Shown here one piece after another: positions 29,060 through 35,275 of a stretch of DNA of 38,907 nt; within the stretch, counting starts at the first letter, position 1; every line of letters begins with the position of its first letter. The notes below the pieces were generated by a model, which saw only the letters and a list, made by a program, of their open reading frames with translations, was not told where the DNA came from and made no database searches. The DNA comes from a virus, in IMG/VR virus record IMGVR_UViG_3300046665_000771, positions 1 to 38,907 of that record; one strand, given 5' to 3'. Position numbers and translations under genes: made by a program.

Positions 29060-29417
29060 ACCCAGCAGCACTGTGGTGGTGTGTGCCGGGAGAAACTGGG
29101 CGGCCCTTGGGTCGCCTTTTTTCTATCTACGCTGCAGCTTTCTGCGGGGCCGATGCGGTGAGCAACCAGGCGGCATCAAACGCGTTACCCTTCTGCTTTG
29201 CAGCGTTCGCCAAAAGTGCGGCGTAATGGGTTTCACCGGTGTAATCGGTGCGGGGAAGACTGGCAGCCAAGCGCCATTTATTGAGCGCCTGATAGCTCCT
29301 TTCACACACCTTGGCGGCGGCTCCAATGCCGCCTACTGCTTCAAATGCAAACGCGATGGCGTTCGGAAAATCTGCGGGGTCCAACATGGCAACCTCCATT
29401 TATCAACTCACGGTTGA
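29031..29417 (+). CDS. Possible Icd/Ash-like short protein, antisense to cro
   Basis: 128 residues from the ATG at 29031 with GAGAGGTGG 5 nt upstream. It is Cys/Arg/Ser-rich (MWCARNSLSRPSSTVVVCAG, RNWAALGSPFFYLR) and for most of its length is the reverse of cro, so the later part may be open by chance. The start signals are much better than the coding character. By position after the C4-like RNA it corresponds to the icd leader ORF of P1. An intrinsic terminator lies inside its early codons, so it may be only a short attenuation leader. Ends next to the cI operators. Confidence 0.35.
   Translation: MWCARNSLSRPSSTVVVCAGRNWAALGSPFFYLRCSFLRGRCGEQPGGIKRVTLLLCSVRQKCGVMGFTGVIGAGKTGSQAPFIERLIAPFTHLGGGSNAAYCFKCKRDGVRKICGVQHGNLHLSTHG
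29099..29122 (+). terminator. Intrinsic terminator on the plus strand, antisense side of cro
   Basis: GGCGGCCC (29099-29106) pairs with GGGTCGCC (29109-29116), followed by six T. It would stop plus-strand transcription 68 nt into the ORF at 29031 and before cI. It ends 5 nt before the convergent cro stop. Confidence 0.75.
29127..29387 (-). CDS. cro: Cro-like repressor
   Basis: 86 residues from ATG 29387 with GGAGG 5 nt upstream; ATG 29399 would lie upstream of that site and is less likely. Helix-turn-helix segment FEAVGGIGAAAKVCERSYQA, LNKWRLAA as in small Cro/YdaS-type regulators. Divergent from cI across paired operators. Expected to shut off cI and tune the operon with CII, TraR and primase. 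The promoter is likely TTGCGC-16-TAATAT on the minus strand, overlapping the cro-proximal operator. Confidence 0.82.
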   Translation of the reverse strand: MLDPADFPNAIAFAFEAVGGIGAAAKVCERSYQALNKWRLAASLPRTDYTGETHYAALLANAAKQKGNAFDAAWLLTASAPQKAAA

Positions 29418-29474
29418 TATTAACATCAACTGACTATTGCGCAACCCCTGTGAGAGTATCAACTCATGGTTGAT
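29402..29474. promoter_or_regulatory. CI/Cro operators between cro and cI
   Basis: Two 17-bp palindromes, ATCAACTCACGGTTGAT (29402-29418) and ATCAACTCATGGTTGAT (29458-29474), with a half site ATCAAC at 29425-29430. The first overlaps the cro leader and promoter. The second overlaps the cI start codon. Confidence 0.88.
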
Positions 29475-30191
29475 AAGAACGAGCTACGGGCAGCTTTCTC
29501 GGCGCGCCTTCACGAAGCACTTGACGATGCCGGTGTACGCACCCGGGGTCGTGGTGTGGATATTCATAATCATCTGAAAGCCGCCGGCGTGACCAAAAGC
29601 ACTCAGGCGGTCAGCAAGTGGCTAAATGGCGATGCCATAGCTGAGGCTGACAGCATGGTTGTACTATGCTCGTGGCTAAAGGTACGGAGGGAGTGGCTCG
29701 AATATGGCGTACTGCCTAAAGAGCAAACGGGAGACAGCAACGTCCACCAGTTTGGCACGAGGGACGAGAGTAACGTCAGCGAGGTGACGCGGCGTTTTGG
29801 AAAAGTGCCGTTGATCTCATGGGTTCAAGCAGGGGCTTGGTGTGAAGCAAATTTTGATCAGCACGACGGTGAGTCATGGCTATCCTGTCCGGTGCCCATC
29901 AGTGGAAGCGGCTATGCACTGAAAGTATTAGGGGATTCAATGACAAATCCTGGACCAGGTCGCAGCTACCCTACCGGATGCATAATATTTGTAGACCCCG
30001 AAGCAGAAGCCAAAACGGGTGACCGCGTTATTGCGAGGGTTCCACGCACCAACGAAGCCACATTCAAAATACTCGTTGAGGATGCTGGGCGTCAGTATTT
30101 AAGGCCTATAAATCCGCAATATCCAGTCATTGATATTACGGAGGAAACGCACATCTGTGGAAAGGTTGTAGGTTCATTCATCCCTGAATGA
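29466..30191 (+). CDS. cI: CI repressor, LexA-like self-cleaving
   Basis: 241 residues. The N-terminal domain has a helix-turn-helix (HNHLKAAGVTKSTQAVSKWL, about 34-54). The S24 protease domain has cleavage site Ala122-Gly123 in WVQAGAW, nucleophile Ser158 in LGDSM and base Lys201 in ATFKIL. It keeps the lysogen by binding the ATCAAC-N5-GGTTGAT operators and is expected to cleave itself with RecA after DNA damage. The ATG at 29466 lies inside an operator with no good Shine-Dalgarno, as in the leaderless lambda PRM transcript. Convergent with the KAP gene. Confidence 0.93.
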   Translation: MVDKNELRAAFSARLHEALDDAGVRTRGRGVDIHNHLKAAGVTKSTQAVSKWLNGDAIAEADSMVVLCSWLKVRREWLEYGVLPKEQTGDSNVHQFGTRDESNVSEVTRRFGKVPLISWVQAGAWCEANFDQHDGESWLSCPVPISGSGYALKVLGDSMTNPGPGRSYPTGCIIFVDPEAEAKTGDRVIARVPRTNEATFKILVEDAGRQYLRPINPQYPVIDITEETHICGKVVGSFIPE

Positions 30192-30221
30192 TCAAGTAGG
30201 CAAGCTATCCCATAAAATTAA

Positions 30222-31613
30222 TCAGTCAAACGCAAAGTTCGATAGCATGTCTATACGATTTAAAATATTCTCTAGGGAAACACCATTACCATACCGACCA
30301 TGATGCTGAACTAACTCTAAGACCCTAGCTGCGTACCTCAAATTTAGATCTGAAATTTGGACAAGATCAACTACCTTATTGAGTTTGGCAATCCTACTAT
30401 CAGCCCAAGCCTTAGAAGTACGCGACTTCCCTGAAATAATCAGTGCCTCTATGTATTGCCTAGCCCAAATAGCGTGATCGTCCTCACCAGAAATCACAAT
30501 CTCTAAGACGGCTAAAATCTCATCACCACCAACTCCTGACTTAGAGAAGTTAGCGTACACAGTGGAATGATTATCTTTAATATACAGCAAGAAAACCACA
30601 AACTCCGGATAGAAATACTGACTACTTGGAACAGTCAACGAAATCAATTTAATTTTGGAAAGCAACTGCTCAACACCCCTGAGCGACATCTGCCGCCCAA
30701 CTATATTCAAAGTGCTCAGCAAGTGCTCTCTATCGTAGGCAGTATCACCCGTATTTCTAGCTGCAAAATAATCATCCAACTCAAGATGAGCGAATAAGTG
30801 ATTAATGAAAAAATTCACTCCTACAGAAGGCAAAGTAAACTCAACATCAATAAAGCGCTTTAGATACCCCAAAGCATCAAATTCAGCCCCATAAACAGCT
30901 TTGACACTATGGGCAAGTTGGACTTTATCGAGCGCCAGTACAAACACCAACCCCTCAATATCCAACAAATGCTTAATTCGCTCTAATAACTCGATTGCAT
31001 ACGTAGGCCGGCACCGATCAAGCTCATCTACAAACACATAAAGTTTCTCTGCTTCTCCATCACCACCCTTTAAAACTTCAGCAACATTCTTCTTGAACTC
31101 GGCAATAGCCTTCTTGTTATTTGCGTAAGCCCCTATAACATCTTTTGAAAGAGCCTCCGTAAACTTTGCAGCCTCATCCTCCACAAGCTTATCGGTATCT
31201 AAAAGCCCAGCAGTCGCGATTTTTACCGCAACAGGGATTCCTCTTCTCAGAATATGAGCTCCCGCCTCCTTTGCTTTGGTCCAGGCTTGAGTCTTTTTAG
31301 AATTACCCTTTAAAAAACCTGACAACCCCGAGTTCATCTCACCAAGAAATGCCAACAAAGGATCCACAGCAAAGTCAGTTTCCCATGCGCTAAAGTAAAC
31401 TGACTTGCAGCTTGAAGAATTTAAATTTGCATGAAGCATTTTCAGATAAGTTGTTTTACCTGCCCCCCAAGGGGCATTCACAGAGAGCACAATAGGTGAT
31501 GAAACGTTCTCCAGTAGTCGAGTTAGATTTTCAACACTATCACGTCGATTCAATTTATCGTTCTGGAATATATCATCTTGGGGAATTTCCAAAGTAGCAC
31601 TTTTAAGTTTCAA
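30222..31613 (-). CDS. KAP-family P-loop NTPase, probable phage-exclusion moron
   Basis: 463 residues. Walker A APWGAGKTT at 47-55, an aromatic FSAWETD typical of KAP proteins at 74-80, and Walker B LYVFVDELDRCRP at 191-203. A weakly hydrophobic segment GIPVAVKIATAGLL lies between them; the C-terminus is helical. KAP NTPases (for example PifA, which blocks T7) are membrane-linked and often act in phage exclusion. The gene starts with TTG at 31613 behind GAGGGA and is clearly AT-richer than its neighbours. It lies next to cI, where lambda keeps rex, but on the opposite strand with its own upstream region. Confidence 0.85.
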   Translation of the reverse strand: MKLKSATLEIPQDDIFQNDKLNRRDSVENLTRLLENVSSPIVLSVNAPWGAGKTTYLKMLHANLNSSSCKSVYFSAWETDFAVDPLLAFLGEMNSGLSGFLKGNSKKTQAWTKAKEAGAHILRRGIPVAVKIATAGLLDTDKLVEDEAAKFTEALSKDVIGAYANNKKAIAEFKKNVAEVLKGGDGEAEKLYVFVDELDRCRPTYAIELLERIKHLLDIEGLVFVLALDKVQLAHSVKAVYGAEFDALGYLKRFIDVEFTLPSVGVNFFINHLFAHLELDDYFAARNTGDTAYDREHLLSTLNIVGRQMSLRGVEQLLSKIKLISLTVPSSQYFYPEFVVFLLYIKDNHSTVYANFSKSGVGGDEILAVLEIVISGEDDHAIWARQYIEALIISGKSRTSKAWADSRIAKLNKVVDLVQISDLNLRYAARVLELVQHHGRYGNGVSLENILNRIDMLSNFAFD

Positions 31614-31740
31614 TTATTAAATCCCTCTAATGTCTCGATTTTTACAGACAACCAGAATTAATCCGGCAAGTGAGCAATCAATTTTTGACCATATCACTCA
31701 GTAGCAAGCAGGGCTATACAAGGATAGCTAAACGCCATAC

Positions 31741-31781
31741 ATCAACCAACGGTTGACGTTTAGCAACCAATGGTTGATATT
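31741..31781 (+). promoter_or_regulatory. CI-controlled early promoter with two operators
   Basis: ATCAACCAACGGTTGAC (31741-31757) and AGCAACCAATGGTTGAT (31762-31778) match the cro/cI operators. Between and over them lie -35 TTGACG (31753-31758), a 17-nt spacer and -10 GATATT (31776-31781), so CI binding would cover the promoter. It serves the plus-strand operon starting at 31817. The rest of 31614-31740 is AT-rich leader of the KAP gene. Confidence 0.85.
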
Positions 31782-31816
31782 AACCTCACTCTTCCACCAC
31801 AGAGCGAGGCAACACC

Positions 31817-31993
31817 ATGCACACCACAGCCACCCTGCACGTCCACCCGGCCGTTGCTAACCCCTTCCGCATCTTCGAGATTCGCCGCCTAGCGCAAGAT
31901 TGCGGGTGCACCTTCATCGCATCCAAACCCAAGCTGAAAGAGCGCACCACACCCGCACCGTTCGATCCTAACGGCGGAGGGCACGCAGCATGA
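31817..31993 (+). CDS. Small hypothetical protein, first gene of the plus-strand early operon
   Basis: 58 residues, short enough to be missed by length filters. It reads MHTTATLHVHPAVANPFRIF, EIRRLAQDCGCTFIASKPKL and KERTTPAPFDPNGGGHAA. GAGG precedes the ATG and the stop overlaps the next start (ATGA), so it is translationally coupled. A CGC pair might bind metal, but no function is recognised. Confidence 0.7.
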   Translation: MHTTATLHVHPAVANPFRIFEIRRLAQDCGCTFIASKPKLKERTTPAPFDPNGGGHAA

Positions 31994-32580
31994 GCAAGTT
32001 CAAACTCGACAACCGTACCCTTGCCCTGCTGCATGCTCAGGTCAATCTCAGCGAGACTTTCAACCACACGCTGCGCACCACACCACGGCGCGATGTGCTG
32101 GCTTTCCGCCTGAAAGTCGAACGCAGCAAAGCCGACACGCACTTCACCGTTGAACTGGGCACCGAACGCCACACGCTGACCCTGACCAACAGCAAAAAAA
32201 TGCACCTTAAACTGGCCGACTTCATCGAAGAAATCGCCAACGGCCCGCTCGATCCCAGCAAATCGCCCGAATCACTGCCGGCTCTCCACGCAAACCGTCG
32301 CTACGGCACGTTTGATGTTGAACACAAGCAACAAGTGTTCGAGCTGGTACGCACCGGCGGCGCGATCAGTCTCGATCTGGGCTTCGAGCAGCCCATTTAC
32401 CTGGCTGTTCACCGCAACAAAACCCGCTCCGGCATCACCACCATCATGGGCATCGGCGTGAAGTCGCCGCGCACCAAGTGCTTCACGGTATACGGGACCG
32501 ACGTCGAGCTGTACGGCATGGTCGTCGAATCCATCATCCACTTGGCCGCCGCAGCTACACCTGCCGCGCACGCAGCGTAG
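31990..32580 (+). CDS. Hypothetical early protein
   Basis: 196 residues, not recognised. It is soluble, alpha/beta, with DVLAFRLKVERSKADTHFTV, LTLTNSKKMHLKLADFIEEI and QVFELVRTGGAISLDLGFEQ. It ends in an Ala-rich tail. No catalytic motif, membrane segment or zinc site is seen. It is coupled to the preceding 58-residue gene and sits 9 nt before the KilAC-like gene, under CI control. Confidence 0.75.
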   Translation: MSKFKLDNRTLALLHAQVNLSETFNHTLRTTPRRDVLAFRLKVERSKADTHFTVELGTERHTLTLTNSKKMHLKLADFIEEIANGPLDPSKSPESLPALHANRRYGTFDVEHKQQVFELVRTGGAISLDLGFEQPIYLAVHRNKTRSGITTIMGIGVKSPRTKCFTVYGTDVELYGMVVESIIHLAAAATPAAHAA

Positions 32581-32589
32581 GAGGCCGTG

Positions 32590-32874
32590 ATGGAACGTAG
32601 CCTGGAAAAAGCCGCCAAGTACTTCGGCATCACCCGCCCCAAGCTGATCGCGCTCATGCGTGAAAAGGGCTTGCTCAACGACCGCAACTTGCCGGCCTTC
32701 CCCGTCCGTGACCGTGAGTACCTGCGGATCAAGAACGGCAACTGGTACCACGAGACTGCCGGCATGCAGTACAGCCAATCGACCAAGGTCCGGCAAGCCG
32801 GCATGCCCTGGCTCGCCGAGCAACTGGGGCTCGAACTGCCGGCCATTCCGGCAGACAACCGTGACGTGGCCTAG
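32590..32874 (+). CDS. KilAC/antirepressor C-terminal-domain-like protein
   Basis: 94 residues from ATG 32590, GGAGG 5 nt upstream. LEKAAKYFGITRPKLIALMR, EKGLLNDRNLPAFPVRDREY and TKVRQAGMPWLAEQLGLELP are the pattern of the KilAC (ANT) domain at the C-terminus of phage antirepressors. Here it stands alone without the usual Bro/AntA/Rha N-terminal domain. It may modulate repressor or be a truncated antirepressor. Overlaps the next gene by 14 nt. Confidence 0.75.
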   Translation: MERSLEKAAKYFGITRPKLIALMREKGLLNDRNLPAFPVRDREYLRIKNGNWYHETAGMQYSQSTKVRQAGMPWLAEQLGLELPAIPADNRDVA

Positions 32875-33079
32875 GGAGTACGCCCGGCAGATCGTCGCCA
32901 TGCGCACACGCGAGGAGCGCAACGCCGCGCTCCTCGAAGTGCCGGAGCATCTGCGGGAGCTGACCAAGCGTCATTGCCTGAATGCCTGGAACCATCCATC
33001 ACGACTCAAAAGCAAGGAGGCCGAGGCCAATGAGCAACACCAGTCAAACACCGCTGCGGCTGCAACCCGCGCCAGATAG
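32861..33079 (+). CDS. Small hypothetical protein
   Basis: 72 residues from GTG 32861; ATG 32900 is the alternative but would cut off the charged start TWPREYARQIVAMRTREERN. It continues AALLEVPEHLRELTKRHCLN and AWNHPSR. The helical, Arg-rich pattern is common for small phage early proteins; function is unknown. It overlaps both the KilAC-like gene and the PrtN-like gene, which supports operon membership. The start codon has no clear Shine-Dalgarno. Confidence 0.6.
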   Translation: MTWPREYARQIVAMRTREERNAALLEVPEHLRELTKRHCLNAWNHPSRLKSKEAEANEQHQSNTAAAATRAR

Positions 33080-33347
33080 CGCGACCGTCGAGATGCTGCA
33101 TCAACTCTTCGGAGACGTGCTTATTCCACTGGAAAAGCTGCGCGTGCACTACTTTAAGAACCTCAATGAAAAGACATTCATCGAGGCGATCAACGCCGGT
33201 CGCATCCAACTGCCGGTGACCACTCTGGACCACAGCGCCAAGGCATTGAGGTACGCCCACATCAAACACGTAGCGGCCCTGATCGACATCCGCGCTTACC
33301 GAGCAGATGAAGACATGCCGCGTCCAGAAACCGACTCAACCGAGTAA
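33030..33347 (+). CDS. PrtN-family pyocin activator homologue
   Basis: 105 residues from ATG 33030 with AAGGAGG upstream. TVEMLHQLFGDVLIPLEKLR, VHYFKNLNEKTFIEAINAGR, IQLPVTTL and ALRYAHIKHVAALIDIRAYR match the PrtN family, whose founder switches on R/F/S-pyocin genes in P. aeruginosa. In this prophage it is expressed from a CI-repressed promoter, so it appears on induction. Whether it acts on phage promoters, on host pyocins or both is unknown. Confidence 0.82.
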   Translation: MSNTSQTPLRLQPAPDSATVEMLHQLFGDVLIPLEKLRVHYFKNLNEKTFIEAINAGRIQLPVTTLDHSAKALRYAHIKHVAALIDIRAYRADEDMPRPETDSTE

Positions 33348-33403
33348 GGCCAGTAACCCCCTACGGCTGCCACCACCAGCCAACAACACAAGGAGCACAC
33401 CAC

Positions 33404-33802
33404 ATGACTGCAATTCAAATATACGCACTGATCAGCATCGTTATCGCGCTTGGGATCCTCTACTGGGTCGGCTACAAGGGCGGCTTAACGGATGGTCGAG
33501 CCGAGGGCTATGAGGATGGCCATGTTCAGGGCTTTATGGAAGGGATGGACCAGGGCGAGTCAGCAAGCGCTACCGAACTTGAGCAAGTCACCGAACGATG
33601 CCGGCGCCTGCAACTTATCTTGGATCTTCAACCACAAGATCGGCTCACCCTGTTATCCATCGCCGAAAAGCTCAAGCTTGCGGCTGACACCTTCCGAGCA
33701 GTGAGATCCGAGAGCCAGGCAACGCAAGCACTAGCCTTGCGCGACAAGGCTCTGAGCATGGCTGCCCTGATGGATCCGTTCACGCTGGAGGATGCAGCAT
33801 GA
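33404..33802 (+). CDS. Hypothetical membrane-anchored protein
   Basis: 132 residues. An N-terminal membrane segment (QIYALISIVIALGILYWVGY, about 4-23) is followed by a Gly/Asp/Glu-rich stretch with repeated xG motifs (GRAEGYEDGHVQGFMEGMDQ) and then a helical region (LTLLSIAEKLKLAADTFRAV). AAGGAG lies upstream. Not recognised; the anchor and helix could place it at the inner membrane during early infection. Overlaps the HD gene by 4 nt. Confidence 0.72.
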   Translation: MTAIQIYALISIVIALGILYWVGYKGGLTDGRAEGYEDGHVQGFMEGMDQGESASATELEQVTERCRRLQLILDLQPQDRLTLLSIAEKLKLAADTFRAVRSESQATQALALRDKALSMAALMDPFTLEDAA

Positions 33803-34341
33803 ACTTCATCTTCACCTTCACCGGCAAGCACTTCAACGTCTATGAGCCTGAAGTCGACATGATCGACCCACGGGATATATCGCACTCGTTGGCCCACCTG
33901 TGTCGCTTCAACGGGCACACTCGCGAGTTTTACAGCGTGGCACAACACAGCTGCATCGTCGCCGAGCTGGTGCCGGAAGAACACAAGTTGGCGGCCCTGC
34001 TCCACGATGCGACCGAGGCGTACCTGGGCGATATGACCCGGCCACTTAAACAGTGGATGCCCGACTACCGAGGATTTGAGGACGTCGTATGGGGACGCAT
34101 CTGTGAGCGCTTCGACCTGGCCTTCAATCTACCCGCATGCATACACCAGGCTGACCTGATTGCGCTGGCCACCGAGCGCCGCGACCTCATGCCAACCGAT
34201 CCGGTTATCTGGGATTGTTTGGTCGGCATCGAGCCCATGGTTGAAACCATTCGTCCATGGCCTGCCGCAGAAGCACGCAACACCTACCACCAACGCCTGA
34301 TGGACCAACTCGCTATCGAACACCGGAGGAAAGCGGCATGA
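33799..34341 (+). CDS. HD-domain phosphohydrolase (YfbR-like)
   Basis: 180 residues with the metal-binding HD pattern: FYSVAQHSCIVAEL (His50), ALLHDATEAYLGDMTRPLK (His69-Asp70, Asp78), and downstream HQADLIALATERRDLM. HD proteins of this type are 5'-nucleotidases or nucleotide phosphohydrolases, so it may adjust the dNTP pool during replication. Start and stop overlap neighbouring genes (ATGA both sides). Confidence 0.88.
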   Translation: MNFIFTFTGKHFNVYEPEVDMIDPRDISHSLAHLCRFNGHTREFYSVAQHSCIVAELVPEEHKLAALLHDATEAYLGDMTRPLKQWMPDYRGFEDVVWGRICERFDLAFNLPACIHQADLIALATERRDLMPTDPVIWDCLVGIEPMVETIRPWPAAEARNTYHQRLMDQLAIEHRRKAA

Positions 34342-34583
34342 AGAACCAACAGAACAGCACCGGCGCCTTGTCCGCTTTGCTCCGCACAGCAAATGGTGGC
34401 AACACGCTAGAAACAAACAGTCTCTGCTGCGCAGCAGTAGGCATTATTGCTCCCCCCAGCGCCACTGCCGAGGCACTTATACCCCACGAAAAGCTGCGCG
34501 GAGCAGCGCTCAGTGATGCAACGCTAACCGCTCCAACACGCCCGCTCGCGCAGCCTGCCGAGGGGTATAAAGCCGTACACCAT
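34338..34583 (+). pseudogene. 5' part of an ORF apparently broken by a moron
   Basis: The ATG at 34338 overlaps the HD stop (ATGA) and begins KNQQNSTGALSALLRTANGG, NTLETNSLCCAAVGIIAPPS, ALIPHEKLRGAALSDATLTA. The frame has no stop until 35279, but beyond about 34583 it is only the reverse of the membrane-protein gene, with a different composition. The simplest reading is that the moron inserted here and removed the natural end. Product unknown. Confidence 0.4.
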
Positions 34584-35201
34584 TCAAATGGTAGGCAGAA
34601 TTTCAGGCAAAGCTACTCCGGCTCCTGCAGCCATTCGCCTGAGCGCCATCACCGCTCGATTCTTAGCCAGCTCCATGTAATAACGGTCACGATTATCGTA
34701 TGTCGGATCATCCAGATATCTCTCCGTATGATCCCGTACATCATTGACTGCATGGCGCAATTCCAACCAACCAAGTGCTACTTCAGAAAGAGGGACCTGA
34801 ATAAAACTGACCTCCTTCAAGAGCAGCTCGCACTCTCTAAGCGACCCCAGAAGCTTTGTTACCACATCGTCCTCGGGGCGATCCTGGTCGATGTAGCTAT
34901 ACGTGTTCACAGAAACCTCGGCTGCGTACTTGGCTACGCCATAGATCTTCTTAAGCAATTCATTTTCTCGATCACGCTCAGCACTTCTCCGCTCATTGCT
35001 TTCACGATTCGCAACCCATACAGCGATCAGGATTGCGGCAACGGAGCCAACTGCTTGAACCCAAGCAGGTGCGTCTTTCATGACTCCAAAAGCTTCAAGC
35101 ACCGTAAACAGCGCCCATCCCAAAGCACCTATTGCTACAAAAATCCATACTCCCCACGCGGTGGCGATACACATAGAGAGAGAAGTTTTAAACCCTTTCA
35201 T
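34584..35201 (-). CDS. Membrane-protein moron with cytoplasmic helical domain
   Basis: 205 residues, encoded against the surrounding operon. Two membrane segments at about 13-40 (WGVWIFVAIGALGWALFTVL) and 44-64 (AWVQAVGSVAAILIAVWVAN) are followed by a charged coiled coil (NRESNERRSAERDRENELLK) and a helical C-terminal domain. AT-richer than neighbours. GAAAGGA lies upstream. No family is recognised. Opposite strand, composition and membrane anchoring suggest a lysogen-expressed exclusion or conversion gene. Confidence 0.75.
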   Translation of the reverse strand: MKGFKTSLSMCIATAWGVWIFVAIGALGWALFTVLEAFGVMKDAPAWVQAVGSVAAILIAVWVANRESNERRSAERDRENELLKKIYGVAKYAAEVSVNTYSYIDQDRPEDDVVTKLLGSLRECELLLKEVSFIQVPLSEVALGWLELRHAVNDVRDHTERYLDDPTYDNRDRYYMELAKNRAVMALRRMAAGAGVALPEILPTI

Positions 35202-35275
35202 ACTGCTCGCGTCCTTTCACCTTGCCGAGTTACGAGATTGCCCGCTTTGCGCTCTATCGTCCATGGAGATCAAGC

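Noticed and set aside
29072-29084. The 13-mer TGTGGTGGTGTGT also present at 25016-25028, considered as a shared regulatory site or RNA target.
   Set aside because: It is simple GT-rich sequence and two copies are not enough to separate it from chance; recorded only.
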